Of a stretch of DNA of 64,000 nt, positions 52,244 through 64,000 are shown piece by piece. Numbering within the stretch: position 1 is the first letter of the stretch; every line of letters starts with the position of its first letter. The stretch is from Piliocolobus tephrosceles. Taxonomy: Eukaryota > Chordata > Mammalia > Primates > Cercopithecidae. The stretch lies in assembly GCF_002776525.5 (NCBI RefSeq), contig NC_045436.1, forward strand, positions 6,115,918 through 6,179,917, written 5' to 3'. The notes under the pieces are model-generated. The model worked only from the letters and a program-made list of their open reading frames with translations. It was not told the DNA's origin and did not search any database. Both the position numbers and the translations under genes were made by a program.

Positions 52244-52255
52244 ATTAGTCAAACA

Positions 52256-53330
52256 TTTCCAGCAGCAGGAATTAAAGTGATACTGTGCTGATACCTGCTC
52301 AGATCACTGAAAGAAAATAGAGCCCAGAAATAGACGTATATATAGATATAAATGAGAAAATTTAATATGCAATTTCTTCAGTGTGTGGTATTGGACAGCC
52401 AAACAACTACTGGGGGAGAAAGGAAAGGTACTTCTGTCTCACTCTTAACATTGCAGTAAATTCAGAGCGATGAAAAAAACTTTTAAAATAAAATGGATTT
52501 GTAATCCCAGCATTTCGAGAGGCCAAGATGGGAGGATCGCTTCAGCCTAGTAGTTCAAGACCAGCCTGGGAAACACAGTGAGACCCCCATCTCTACAAAA
52601 AGTTTAAAAAATTAGCCTGGTGTGGTTGCATGCGCCTGTAGTCCCAGCTACCCAGGTGGCTGAGGTGGGAGATCGCCTGAGCTGGGAAGGTCAAGGCTGT
52701 AGTGATTCTCTGATCACGCCCCTGCGTTCCAGCCTGGGCAGCAGAGCAACACCCTGTCTCAAAAAAAAAAAAAAAGAAAAGGAGATTTTAAAAATAGTTT
52801 CAGGATGAGACAACCTTCCCAAAGTATGACACAAGACTCTGAAGCCATAAAGAAAATGTTACATTTGATGACATAAATGTAAAAAATTGTGCGTGGAAAA
52901 AAATTGCATAAATAAACCTAAGAAAAAGTACTTTTAGTATCCTTATACGTAACAAACTCTTTGATGTGACAGTTTCAGAAAAGGAAATGTAAATTTTTCT
53001 TAAACAAAAGGACACACCCTCATCACAAGAGAAATTAAAACTGCAGAGAGATTCTGTTTTTCTCCTGTGACACTGGCGAAGACAGAATAGCTTGGTGATG
53101 TATCAAAGGTATGAGGAAACCGGTTCTCTGTCACAAGTTGTTTTGAGTGTAAGCTGATGCAACCTTGAAAAAGGACAATTTAGCAGAATCCATCAAAATC
53201 ACAAAGGCGTTTGGTCCAGAAATTCCACTTCTAGAAATTGTTTCCACGTCTATGCTTGTCTGTGTGAAATGATCCATGTACAGGGATAAAGTCTTGTGTC
53301 ATTACTTGCCCAGACTCATCAGTTATCTTC
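52256..53330 (+). mobile_element. Old L1 (ORF2 end and 3' region), split by an Alu
   Basis: 'agagcccagaaatagacgta' is an ORF2 tail match; 'gaccttg'-type text and 'gaaattccacttctagaaat' are 3' landmarks. A 5'-truncated Alu occupies 52497-52776. Confidence 0.55.
52497..52776 (+). mobile_element. 5'-truncated old Alu inside L1
   Basis: Starts at 'tttgtaatcccagcatttcg'. Confidence 0.9.
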
Positions 53331-53464
53331 AGGTATGTCCTGGGTCAAAGGCGTCAGATTAGATAGGGGATCAAAGAAAAGCATTTGCATCAGAGTTAGG
53401 GGAATGTATGAGAATGGATACTCTGCCACATTATTTGTGTAGATTTAAGAAAATGATGTCTTTC

Positions 53465-53783
53465 GGCCGGGCAAGGTGGGTCACGCCTACTGTATAATCT
53501 CAGCACTTTGGGAAGCCGAGGCAGGTGGATCACCTGAGATCAGGAGTTCGATACCAGGCTAGCCAACATGGTGAAACCCCGTATCTACTAAAAATACAAA
53601 AACTCCCGGGGCGTGGTAGCAGACGCCTGTAATTCCAGCTACTCGGGAGGCTGAGGCAGGAGAATCGCTTAAACCTGGGAGACGGAGGTTGCAGTGAGTT
53701 GAGATCGTGCCACTGCACTCCAGGCTGGGCAATAGAGCAAGCCTCGGTCTCAAAAAAAAAAAAAAAAAAAAAAAAAGAAGAAG
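53465..53783 (+). mobile_element. Alu with target duplication
   Basis: Flanks 'gaaaatgatgtcttt' and 'gaaaatggtgtcctt'. Confidence 0.95.
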
Positions 53784-53984
53784 AAGAAAATGGTGTCCTT
53801 CCACTATAAAATGGAGAATTATTGAGAGAGTCAGTCCACCACGGTCCCGGGACCCTGCGTGTCTTTGCAGACAATGCCAAACTGCGAGGCCCTCCACCCT
53901 CTGACCAGTAGCCATTTGTGTAGCTACTCATAGAGGCAACCACAGCATGACTGCCAGGGCACTGCTTGCGCCACGGGGAGGAGA

Positions 53985-54385
53985 CCGGCTCTTCCCACTT
54001 GCTATCAAAGGTGCAGAGCCTGGCCTGTGCCATGGGACTTGGGGTCAGGAGACCAAGCTCTGTCACGCTGAGCTGCTGTCGCGTGCTGTGCTGAGAGTCA
54101 TGAATTGTCTCGCTCGGATCCACCGAGTCTCGCTCGGATCCACCGAGTCTCATCTACTGCCAGCAACCATGCGCTGTGGCAGGTCCCTCTGTTTGCTTGC
54201 TTGGTCGTCTCCTTTGGGGTCTTGTTACTCCTGGCTATCCTCTGTGAGGTTGGGGTTCATCCCTTGATGGGAATGATAGTACCCTAAATTACAAGGTTGT
54301 TGCAGAGATTCGAGAAAATGTTATATTGTAAAGAGCCTAATACTGTAAGAGTAGCAATAAGTGGTGGTTATTATATGTAAAATAA
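53985..54385 (+). mobile_element. MIR-like SINE, disrupted
   Basis: The 3' part 'aaggttgttgcagagattcg', 'gtaaagagcctaatactg' and 'taagtggtggttattat' fits MIR; the 5' part is disturbed, with a 20-bp tandem duplication at 54111-54150. Confidence 0.5.
54111..54150. repeat. 20-bp perfect tandem duplication
   Basis: 'cgctcggatccaccgagtct' occurs twice without a mismatch. Confidence 0.98.
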
Positions 54386-54572
54386 ATACCTTTGTTACCT
54401 TTGTTCTAATCAGATGTCCTTGAATATTAATATCAAATGTTTTCCAGTTTATAAAATCTTGGCTGTTATTCTAATACATAAATGATTAAACTAGAGAAAA
54501 ATACATTTTCTAATCTTGTGTTTTTCAGGCAGGCTGGTTTGTAACCCATTAGTGGATAAAAATTCAATTTAG

Positions 54573-54869
54573 GGCCAGGCGCGGTGGCTCACACCTGTAA
54601 TCCTAGGACTTTGGGAGGTCAAGGCAGGCGGATCACCAAGAGGTCAGAGGTTCAAGACCAGCCTGGACAACATGGTGAAACCCTGTCTCTACTAAAAATA
54701 CAAACATTAGCCTGGTGTGGTGGCAGGTGCCTGTAATCCCAGCTACCCAGGAGGCTGAGGCAGGAGAATCATTTGAACCCAGGAGACAGAGGTTGCAGTG
54801 AGTTCAGATCGTGTTATTGCACTCCAGCCTGTGCATCAGAGTAAGACTCCATCTCAAAAAAAATGAAAA
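54573..54869 (+). mobile_element. Alu
   Basis: 'ggccaggcgcggtggctcac' to 'ctcaaaaaaaatgaaaaa'. Confidence 0.95.
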
Positions 54870-55460
54870 AATCAATGTCAATGTAGTAGATTTTTAGCAA
54901 CATCTTTTATAATGAACAGAACAGAGTTGAATAGAATATATTGATCAGAATGCAATACGTGTTCTAAGAGTAGATACTGTTTGTGAAACATTTTTGGCTT
55001 GCTTTAGAATGAGTGTGTGTATGTTTAAGTACTGGGTTATGACATAAAATCTGTGAGTTCTATTTTAAAACATTGAAAACCACTTTTCTAAATCTTAAGT
55101 TGCTGCTTGACTTCAATGGTTGTGAGGTTTTCAATGGAGTCAAATCAGATGACCTTGAATTGAACCAGAACAGTGCTTAGATTGGGCCAAAGGTGGCAGG
55201 GAGTCAGTCTGGTGAATTTTAACGATCCACTCGTTGGAGTGTCCAGTGCGTTTTATCTCTGGCACCAACCCATTTAACAGGGCAAATGTCCTAGAGAGTC
55301 CAGTCTGAGACTGAAAAAACAAAACAACACACAAAAAAACCACTTTCCACTATTAGTAAATAACATCTTTAAAATTTTATTTTTTTTCTACCTATACAAT
55401 GGAGCAAAGTATAATATAGAGCAAAATCCTGCATTTTACTTAAGCCTCCTTTTTCTTTTC

Positions 55461-55754
55461 TTTTTTTTTTTTTAGACTGAGTCTTGCTCTATCGCCCAGG
55501 CTGGAGTGCAGTGGCACAGTCTCAGCTCACTGCAACTTCTGCCTCTGGGGTTCAAGCGATTCTAGTGCCTCAGCCTCCTGAGTAGCTGGGACTACAGGCA
55601 CCCGCCACCACGCCCGGCTAATTTTTGTATTTTTAGTAGAGACGGGATTTCACCATGTTGATCCAGGCTGGTCTCGAACTCCTGACCTCAAGTGATCCAC
55701 CCGCCTCGGCCTCCCAAAGTGCTGGTATTACCGTCATAAGCCACCGCACCGGGC
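55461..55754 (-). mobile_element. Alu with target duplication
   Basis: Flanks 'aagcctccttttt' and 'aagcctcctgttt'. Confidence 0.95.
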
Positions 55755-55969
55755 AAGCCTCCTGTTTCTTAATAAGCTGCAGAATTTGTTGTACACTGTT
55801 TCCCTCCTGAGCTGTACCTGTCATTCCAACCGCATCATCCTTGAAATCAGAACATCTACTTTACTTCTGCATTGAGTCAGTGATTAAAAACAAAAATATA
55901 TTCAATTTCTACACTTACGTTGTGATTTTTTTTCTTTTATTTGCAATCCTATTAACTGACATGTTGTGA

Positions 55970-56271
55970 TTTTTTTTTTTTTTTTTTTTTTTTTTTGAGA
56001 CAGAGGCTTGCTCTGTCGCCTAGACTGGAGTGCAGTGGTGTGATCTCAGCTCACTGCAACCTCCACCTCCCGGTTCAAGCGATTCTCCTGCCTCAGCCTG
56101 CCGAATAGTTGGGATTACAGCCACGCACCACCACGCCCGGCTAGTTTTTGTATTTTTTGTAGAGACGGGGTTTCACCATGTTGGTCAGGCTGGTTTTGAA
56201 CTCCTGACCTCAGGTGATCCACCCACTTCGGCCTCCCAAAGTGCAGAGATTACGGGAGGCTGCGCCCGGCC
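55970..56271 (-). mobile_element. Alu with target duplication
   Basis: 'catgttgtgatt' on both sides; 27-T run. Confidence 0.95.
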
Positions 56272-56587
56272 TCCATGTTGTGATTCTTTATGTGAAAGGA
56301 CAAACATCATTCTGAAGAAGCTGATAATCAGTTTAAAATTTCCTCATCTTTCTAAATGTCACCCTTAAATCATTTCCCTTTCGCACATTCAGTGATTTTA
56401 TTTGTTACTGAAAGAGATGCTGAGTGACTGTTTCAGAAGGGAGGACCTGGCAGACATCTCCACCTAGACTGTGGGCCCAGGTCTGGCAGCAAAGTAAACA
56501 CTTGACCCCACGTCTAAATCTGACTCCAGGGAATTCTGTCCCTCTTCTGAGGCTATTGGGCTGGGCAGCTTCCCTAGCAATTTTCTT

Positions 56588-56897
56588 TTTTTTTTTTTTT
56601 TTTTTTTTTTTTGAGACGGAGTCTCGCTCTGTCTGTCGCCCGGGCTGGAGTGCAGTGGCCGGATCTCAGCTCACTGCAAGCTCCGCCTCCCGGGTTCCCG
56701 CCATTCTCCTGCCTCAGCCTCCAGAGTAGCTGGGACTACAGGCGCCCGCCACCTCGCCCGGCTAGTTTTTTGTATTTTTAGTAGAGACGGGGTTTCACCG
56801 TGTTAGCCAGGATGGTCTCGATCTCCTGACCTCGTGATCCGCCCGTCTCAGCCTCCCAAAGTGCTGGGATTACAGGCTTGATCCACCGCGCCCGGCG
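56588..56897 (-). mobile_element. AluY of Old World monkey type, perfect target duplication
   Basis: 'cctagcaattttctt' at 56573-56587 and 56898-56912 is identical; 'gcccggctagttttttgtat' variant. Confidence 0.95.
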
Positions 56898-56934
56898 CCT
56901 AGCAATTTTCTTAACTCTTCCCGGTGGTGGAAAC

Positions 56935-57233
56935 TTTTTTTTTTTTTTTTTTGAGACAGAGTCTGGCTGTGTCGCCCAGACTGGAGTGCAGTGGCATGAT
57001 CTTGGCTCACTGCAACCTCCACCTCCCAGGTTCAAGCAATTCTTGTGCCTCAGCCTCCCGAGTAGCTGGGATTACAGGACCACACCACCACACCCGGCTA
57101 ATTTTTGTATTTTTAGTAGAGATGGGGTTTCGCCATGTTGGCCAGACTGGTTCTGAACTCCTTGCCTCAAGTGATCTGCCTGCCTCGGCCTCCCAAAGTG
57201 CTGGGATTACGGGTGTGAGCCACCGCGCCTGGC
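56935..57233 (-). mobile_element. Alu
   Basis: 'gagacagagtctggctgtgt' to 'cgcgcctggc'. Confidence 0.95.
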
Positions 57234-57239
57234 TGAAAC

Positions 57240-58830
57240 TGATCTTCATTGACTGGCTCAACAGAATTTGGTTTCTTGGATTTACAGCTTAAATCAGGAA
57301 TAGGTAGATCTGTGGACACTTAAGTAAAAGATTTTGGTGAAGAATCATTAACTCAAAACTCGTGGCACTACCACAGACAGCCTAGGCAAAACTGTCAAGA
57401 ATGGCAATTCTGTTGCCCACCTCTCTTCCCTGTCCCGGCATAGATGCCCTGTTCCATAGACGCTCAGAGCCCACATGCTACAGTAAAACCCCAGAGTTCC
57501 AGCTTCACGTCCCATCCCCTTACCTGCCTCTCTCAACCATATCCTAAGTTCACGTCCCCTTTCCCCATGAAACTCATATTAATGCCTCTAATTAAGTGCC
57601 ACTCTATGTTTGGAGGAAAATTCTTTGCTTTAAGTAACTCATCCGCCCAGCACCACAGCTACAGCCTGGCTATAGCAGTACCCATATTCGATTTCCTGGT
57701 GCACAGGATCAGACGCGTCTGCTCTTACCCGAGGCCGGCCCACTTGGGTTCTAAACACCATTGCCTCTAATGTTCTCAAAAGGCTTCCACAAGTCAACCT
57801 TTTCTCTCTTGTATCCACTTTCTATCTACCGGCTCATTCCCTTCAGCAAACAAGCATGCTCCAGTATCTCTCAGATAACAAAAATGGAAGCCCTTGGTTG
57901 ATCTCCCACCCGTCTCTGGCTCACCACCCCTCACTACCCCTCTTTCCACTGACCTGCACAGCAAAGATCCACTTCAACATAATAACTGCCCAGTCTCTGA
58001 TCTCCACGTGGGGTAGAAACTGGTGTTAATCCCATTTCACAGCGGATCCATTTATTCTGGGTTTGGCTCTGACTCGCCTAGGCTGGTGTGTCTGTCCATG
58101 ACACACAACGGCTGGCGTTTTTGTGCCTCTGAAGACCTGCCGTTTCACTTCACTGGGGACTCACTACAGTGCAGACAAGCAAGCATGTTCCCTGAGTCAA
58201 AAGGGAGACACCAGCTCACACAGCGCGGCCTCTGCCTGATGGGAGCCCGTGGTGTACCGAGAAAGCCACAGCAATGTCTTCCCTGATTCTGGACATCCAC
58301 TGGAGGCCAAGGGCTGTCAAAGCCCCAGAGGGTCCATGTCAAGTCTGGCTTCCTTGGAGTAAGTTCATTTGTGTGCGTGTGTTTCTTGGGAGATCCCAAC
58401 AACCTTGCATTCAGCATTCTGGACAGATGGCTTTTATTTCAGCAGATGTTTCTGGCTGACAGCTTATAGAAGATGGGTATCACAGATAGCATCAGCCTCT
58501 ACAGAAAGGGGGAGAAAGACAGCCGGGAAAGTTGCAAGGAGCCCCAGGGCAGCTTGTTCTCCCTCGCTATGGGTGGTTGGTTCTCCCTTGGCCCACATCC
58601 TCAATCTGAAATACTCATCCCGCTCCTCTTGTCCTTTACCTTCCTCAAAATCTGGCTCAGGAGCAATGTCTTCCTAGAAGCCTTATTCTCCCTGAAATCT
58701 AAACACAAACACAGTAGATACATGATCCTTCCTCCAAGCCACCAGAACCTAAAGACATGCATGACAAATCTGAGATTGCAAACAAATGGAAGTGCAAAAA
58801 TACAACATTCATGTGCTGTTGGAAGGTTTG
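57240..58830. other. Intergenic sequence, unclassified, relatively GC-rich
   Basis: About 1.6 kb without Alu. Open frames of 85-130 codons exist on both strands but none shows a known domain. It may include an old interspersed repeat I cannot name. Confidence 0.5.
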
Positions 58831-58834
58831 GTCT

Positions 58835-59143
58835 GGGTCGGGTGCAGTGGCTCACACCTGTAATCTGAGCACTTTGGGAGGCCGAGGTGGGTGGATCACC
58901 TGAGGTCAGGAGTTCAAGACCAGCCTGACCAACATGGTGAAACTGTGTTTCTACTAAAAATACAAAATAAGCCGGGCGTTGCGGTGCACACCTGTAAAGC
59001 TACTCAGGAGGCTAAGGCAGGAGAGAATCGCTTGAACCCGGGAGGCAGAGGTTTCAGTGAGCCAAGATCACACCATTGTACTCTAGCCTGGGCAACAAGT
59101 GCAAAACTCTGTCTCAACTACAACAACCACAACAAAACCAACA
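58835..59143 (+). mobile_element. Alu with target duplication
   Basis: 'ggaaggtttggtct' on both sides. Confidence 0.95.
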
Positions 59144-59331
59144 AGGAAGGTTTGGTCTGGACTTATTAAGAACCAGTAGTATGCAATGAGATTTGGCAGG
59201 ACTCCGAGGCAGATGCTCTTGCTTTCTGGCTTAAGCCAAGAGGCTGTAAGGTTTGAACTTGCTGCAGCCTCACCTTGTCATCAGTGGAGAGTCAGATAGT
59301 AGCAGGGACTGAATGCTACAAAAACGCCCGG

Positions 59332-59518
59332 GAGCTGGGCACAGTGGCTCAAACTACAGTCACAGCCACTCGGGAGGCTGAAGCAGGAGGGTCACTTGAG
59401 CCTAGGAGTTTGAGGCTGCAGTGAGGTATAATCACACCACTGCACTCCAATCTGGGTGACAAATCACTCCACTGCACTCCAACCTGGGTGACAAAGCAAG
59501 ACCCTGTCTCAAACAGAC
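59332..59518 (+). mobile_element. Alu fragment with 32-bp tandem duplication
   Basis: Inner part deleted; 'ccactgcactccaa(t/c)ctggg' is repeated at 59431-59462 and 59463-59494. Confidence 0.88.
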
Positions 59519-59776
59519 AAAAACCACAAAGCCTACAGGGGTTGGGCTGTCACAAAACGTAAGCAGGTTCGGTTTAGAGAAAAAAACAACACAAAGGACT
59601 AAGGAATGATGAGTTTCTACTCAGCCTCCAAGTCAGTGACAGGGGTAATGTGGAGTATGGTGATTTGTGGAGTTCAAAGTTAGCCACTGCTATGTGACTT
59701 CAGCCTGCTGGTGCCATGGAAGAAGAAAAGTAGAGTATTACTAGATCTTTTAAAGAGTAGACAAAAAGTTGTGTTT

Positions 59777-60080
59777 CTATTTTTATTTATTTATTTGGAG
59801 ACAGAGTTTCACACTTGTCTCCCAGGCTGGAGTGTGGTGGCACAATCTCAGCTCGCTGCAACTTCCACCTCCCGGGTTCAAGCGATTGTCCTGCCTCGGC
59901 CTCCAAAGTAGCTGGGATTACAGGTGTGTGCCACCACACCCAGCTAGTTTTTGTATTACTGGTAGAGACAGGGTTTTGCTATGTTGGCCAGGCTGATCTC
60001 GAACTCCTGACCTCAGGTGATCCACCTGCCTCGGTCTCCCAAAGTGCTGGGATTACAGGCATGAGCCACCACACCTGGCC
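59777..60080 (-). mobile_element. Alu with target duplication
   Basis: 'aaaagttgtgttt' on both sides. Confidence 0.95.
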
Positions 60081-60904
60081 TAAAAGTTGTGTTTTTATGT
60101 AGACTCTCCTGAATTTTATGCTTCGGTATACTTAAAATATTTCTAGAAACAGGCCTAAAACAATATGGCCATGGGCTAGAATTCAGCCCCTGGATCATGA
60201 GTTTGTGATCCCAGCAAAGCAAGGCCATCCTTGTTGTACTTTGTGTTTGTACTTGCTCAAGGGGCTCAGTGAATCACTGAGCTGTGTGCCCAGGCTTGAG
60301 ACAGTCTCAACGTGGACAAAAAAAAAACCTTTTTCCTGGTTGGTCTGCCAGAAGGATGGGTGTCCTTTTCCCAGTTTGCACAAAGCTGCCTGTGTGTACC
60401 AGCAGTTATCCTGCAGCCAAGATAAGCCACCCAATAGCAAGGCTACTGAGGGGTTTCCCAGGACACAGGACTTTCAGTGATAAAACGAGACAATTACTGA
60501 CGAGTTGGTCACCCTCAACATGACTGTGCCCAGCCTCTGTTCATGATGTTAATTTCTTTGTTTCTTTGGTTAATTTCTTTGATGGATCTGTGCAAGGTGT
60601 TCTGTTAAAAGTTAGGTAGAAGTACATTTGCTTATAATTACAACTTGCAGTAGATTTTATGAAGGAAAATACAGGGTTTTATGAGCTAGATTGATGGGAG
60701 GAACCCACACTTGTTTGGCAGTAGCCAGGTGGTAGGTACAATTCATGCTAAGAAAAGGGAGCCAGGTAGGTGCCTGTAGCCGACCTCTGCATCCCCCGTC
60801 CCTGCTCCAGGCAGGCAGCCTCCTGCCTAGGCCTCTGGGACTCCAGCTGGGACAGGCCAGCCTGGGGTGGTACGTAAGACATCCAAGTCAGCTAGTAAAT
60901 ACTC

Positions 60905-61224
60905 TTTTTTTTTTTCTTTTTTTTTTTTTTTTTTGAGACAGAGTTTTTGCTCTGCCTCCCAGGCTGGAGTGCAATGGCGTGATATTGGCTCACTGCAACC
61001 TCCACCTCCTGGGTTCAAGCGATTCTCCTGCCTCAGCCTCCCGAGTAGCTGAGATTACAGATTACAGGCACATACCACCATGCCCGGCTCATTTTTATAT
61101 TTTTAGTAGAGACAAGGTTTCACCATGTTAGCCAGGCTGGTCTCCAACTCTTGACCTCAAGTGATCCACCCGCCTTGGCCTCCCAAAGTGCTAGGATTAC
61201 AGGCATGAGCCACTGTGCCCAGCC
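60905..61224 (-). mobile_element. Alu
   Basis: Interrupted T run, 'gagacagagtttttgctctg' to 'gtgcccagcc'. Confidence 0.95.
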
Positions 61225-61306
61225 TACTCCTGCTTTTCTTATTATCATTGGTAAGTACTTGTGTTTGGCCCAAAGACCACATTTTTCTACTCAGCCTCTC
61301 CCCCGC

Positions 61307-61503
61307 AGTTTTTAAACTGTTTTTAAACATATGTATATGTATATACATATTTAAACGTGTGTGTATATATATGTATATATGTTTTTAAATGTATATATGT
61401 ATATACACATATATGTGTGTGTATATGTTATATGTGTGTATACACACATACATATATACATGTTTAAAAACATATACATATGTTTAAAAACAGTTTAAAC
61501 AGT
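61307..61503. repeat. Palindromic AT-rich repeat with TA/CA microsatellite arms
   Basis: 'ctgtttttaaacatatgtat' near 61317 recurs inverted as 'catatgtttaaaaacag' near 61480. The centre is the perfect palindrome 'gtgtgtatacacac' at 61434-61447. The right arm lacks about 40 bases present in the left. TATG/CACA runs continue to about 61580. Confidence 0.8.
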
Positions 61504-61582
61504 TTTACATATATACATATATACATATGTTTAAAAACATATATATACACACATATATACACACACACACACATATATATAT
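61504..61582. repeat. TA/CA-rich microsatellite
   Basis: Mixed 'acatatat' and 'acacacac' runs continue from the palindrome to the MER2-type element. Another 'gtttaaaaacat' copy lies near 61530. Confidence 0.85.
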
Positions 61583-61916
61583 GGTCAGCCCTCCATGTTC
61601 ATGGGTTCTGCATTGCTGGATTCAACCAATTGTGGATCGAAAATACTTGGAAAAAATTGTGCCAGTACTGAACATGTACAGACATTTTTGGGAGGGTCAA
61701 TATTCTCTAAACAATAGAGTATAACAACTGTTTACATAGCAATACATTGTACTGGGTATTACAAGGAATCTAGGGATGATGCAAAGTATATGGGAGGATG
61801 TGTATGGGTTCTAGGCAAATACTAAGCCATTTTATGTCAGGGACTTGAGCATCCTTGGATTCTGGTATCTGAAGGGGTCCTGGAACCAATCTTCTGTGGA
61901 TACTGAGGGATTACTA
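61583..61916 (+). mobile_element. MER2-type Tigger DNA transposon
   Basis: 'ggtcagccctccatgttcat', 'caaccaattgtggatcgaaa' and the end 'gtggatactgagggattact' give nearly the full 345-bp MER2. It is inserted into the TA-rich repeat, as expected for a TA-target element. Confidence 0.85.
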
Positions 61917-62328
61917 TATCTACATTGGTCTTTTTTTCTTTTTTCCTACACAACAGTAACGGAGAGAAACAGCCAGCTCTCTTACTCCTTTCACATCTTG
62001 GATTAATCGAAACAAGTCAGATAAAAACTTACCTGCTTATTCCAGCTCAGGGTCGGGAGTGGTCACACAGTCCTTCACAGCAGCTTAGGGCACCAGGTGG
62101 GACCCGCTCTGGCCAGAACACCCTCCTGTCCTAGGGTGACTCATGGTCACCCCCATTCACTCGCACTTGCTCACACTCACCCTCAGTCACACACACCCAC
62201 ACTCACCCGCATACCTTTGCCTTATCTGCGACTCCCTAACAATATTTTTCTAGCCTGGAAGTCCTCCCTTCCCTGACCCAGTTCTTCTCTGGTATCATAC
62301 GTGAGAGCATCATCAGCAAATGTAATGG

Positions 62329-62388
62329 GGGCAGAGCGCGGTGGCTCACACCTGTAATCCCAGCACTTTGGGGGCCGAGATGGTGGAT
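62329..62388 (+). mobile_element. Alu 5' fragment
   Basis: 'cggtggctcacacctgtaat' then a switch to unrelated text at about 62388. Confidence 0.85.
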
Positions 62389-62525
62389 GCAGGCAACTGA
62401 ATCCACAGAAAGTGAAATCGCCGATAAGAGGGGATTATTGTAATATATGTACATGTATAAAGAGAGATAGAGAAATACATTGGGAGAGAGACAGAGAAGG
62501 AGAACAGTAAAGTAAATATACGGGA

Positions 62526-62740
62526 GGCCAGGCACGGTGGGGTTGGAGCCCAGCCTGGCCAACATGGTGAAACCCCATCTCTACTAAAAATACAAAAATT
62601 AGGTGAGCATGGTACCTGTAATCCCAGCTACTCAGGAGGCTGAGGCAGGAGAATCACTGGAACCTGGGAGGCAGAGGTTGCAGTAATCTGTGATCGCACC
62701 ACTGCACTCCAGCCTGGGTGACAGTGAGACTCTGTAAAAA
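62526..62740 (+). mobile_element. Alu with large internal deletion
   Basis: 'ggccaggcacggtggggttg' jumps straight to 'ccagcctggccaacatgg'. Confidence 0.9.
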
Positions 62741-62875
62741 TAAATAACACCCCCAAAATAAATGCAACGGGTTTCAATTATTTATATGAAAATTTCAGGA
62801 AAAATGCCCTGTATTTTGCTAAAATTCTTATTTTATTAGACATTTCCACATGATAATTTTAAAATAGTTACAATA

Positions 62876-63150
62876 GGCCGGGCGCGGTGGTGCACATCTG
62901 TAATCCCTGCACTTTGGGAGGCCGAGGTGGGCAGATGGCTTGAGCCCAGGAATTCAAGACGAGCCTGGCCAACATGGTGAAAATACAAAATTTAGTGGGC
63001 ATGGTAGCAGGCGCCTGTAATCTCAGCTACCCAGGAGGCTGAGGTGGGAGGAAGAGCCTGAGGAAGCTGAGGCTGCAGTGAGCCCAGATCACACTACTGC
63101 ACTGCAGCCTGGGCAGCAGAACAAGATGCTGCCTCAAAAAAAAAAGAAAA
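62876..63150 (+). mobile_element. Alu, old
   Basis: 'ggccgggcgcggtggtgcac' to a mixed A tail. Confidence 0.93.
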
Positions 63151-63471
63151 AATTTTTTTAAGAATATAATATGGATGTGTGTTTATTTTCAACACTGTTT
63201 AACTGTTGCCGCTGTCAACTCTGCACTGAGATCTGCTCTGAGATCTTCATGCAAACATGAAGTGAGCTCCCGCCCTCTGTGATCATCACCTTTGAATGGC
63301 AGCGTGGTTTCAGTTTGTTAACAATGCTGGCTGCCTGGATTCCACCCTTGGTTCTCCCGCTTTCTAAGCTGGTGAGCTTGTGTGCTCCCTAACTTGTCTG
63401 TGCTTCAGTTTGACCATCTGTAAAGTGGGGACAGGAACATGAGTCGCCACCTGGTGGGGTTTTATGTACAG

Positions 63472-63603
63472 TATTTTGTATTTTTAGTAGAAACAGTTTC
63501 ACCATGTTGGCCAGGCTGGTCTCGAACTCCTGACCTCGGGTGATCCACCTGCCTCGGCTTCCCAAAGTGTTGGGATTACAGGCGTGAGCCACCATGCCCG
63601 GCC
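63472..63603 (-). mobile_element. Alu fragment
   Basis: 'ttttgtatttttagtagaaa' to 'catgcccggcc'; left arm only. Confidence 0.92.
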
Positions 63604-63604
63604 C

Positions 63605-64000
63605 ACAGAGCATTTTCTATAGGGTCCTGTGGTCACTATAGTTAGCCAGGAACTACAGATGCTCCTTAGCCCTGAGCTTTCTGAACATAAAGGATGAAAG
63701 GGAAACAGTTTCATACTTTTAACAGGCAAAAAGAGAAAATGTGCAATCTTTGGAAAAACTTAAAGCTTTTATAGCTTTTAATTGTAAGAATTTGCTCATA
63801 TGAAGTTTCACAACTGGGATGCAGAGGTGTAAGCCTCCCACAAGTACAGTAACGGATTTCATAAGATTATTTCTTCTATTCATTTCATTTTTGAAGTAAT
63901 TTCAGACCACAAACAATTGCAAAAAAGGTACAAAGAAGTTGCTAATACTCTTCATCTAGATTCCCCAATGTTATATTTGTTGTACTTTCCCACATATTCA
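63605..64000. other. Intergenic sequence at the window end
   Basis: AT-rich text with L1-like phrases such as 'gtaatttcagaccacaaaca'; nothing gene-like. Confidence 0.4.

Overview
This is nuclear DNA from a primate, most likely an Old World monkey. Introns and intergenic DNA are packed with roughly 57 Alu copies or fragments. Several young copies (near 30044, 51204, 56586) carry the 'gcgaggtgg', 'ggcgggaacccggg' and 'gatccgg' variants that I associate with the AluYR/AluYRa subfamilies of cercopithecoid monkeys. The encoded proteins are nearly human. I cannot name the species from the sequence alone.

The window holds one divergent gene pair matching human 4q35.1, shown in the opposite orientation to the human chromosome. 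On the minus strand, from the CpG island at about 27.0-27.5 kb down to base 179, lies the 5' part of TRAPPC11. I resolved 17 coding exons (numbered 2-18 after a presumed noncoding exon 1) with consistent splice sites and phases; they encode residues 1-631 of a protein of about 1,130 residues, and the rest lies beyond base 1. On the plus strand, from the same CpG island to about 46.4 kb, lies the whole of RWDD4. Seven obvious coding exons plus a 3-nt microexon (CAT, 40278-40280) together give 188 codons.

The two start regions share a bidirectional promoter with CCAAT-type and ETS-type motifs. TRAPPC11 is a subunit of the TRAPPIII tethering complex in ER-to-Golgi traffic and autophagy. RWDD4 is a small, poorly characterised RWD-domain protein. 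The two are not known to act together; their link here is positional.

From about 46.5 kb to 64 kb the window is intergenic. It holds Alus, a mammalian-wide MIR, an old L1, a MER2-type DNA transposon, a palindromic AT-rich repeat and some unique sequence in which I see no convincing gene. Introns also carry two U6 snRNA pseudogenes, a perfect 33-bp minisatellite, hAT-type DNA transposon relics, L1/L2/MIR fossils and a GC-rich, LTR-like insert (about 11850-12258). The run of 100 Ns (43111-43210) sits in the poly-T of a single Alu and probably hides little sequence.

I found no new multi-gene system. The most informative observations are the 3-nt microexon, the in-frame open extension upstream of the RWDD4 start, the unclassified GC-rich insert, the palindromic repeat and the 32-bp repeats that bracket TRAPPC11 exons 3-4.
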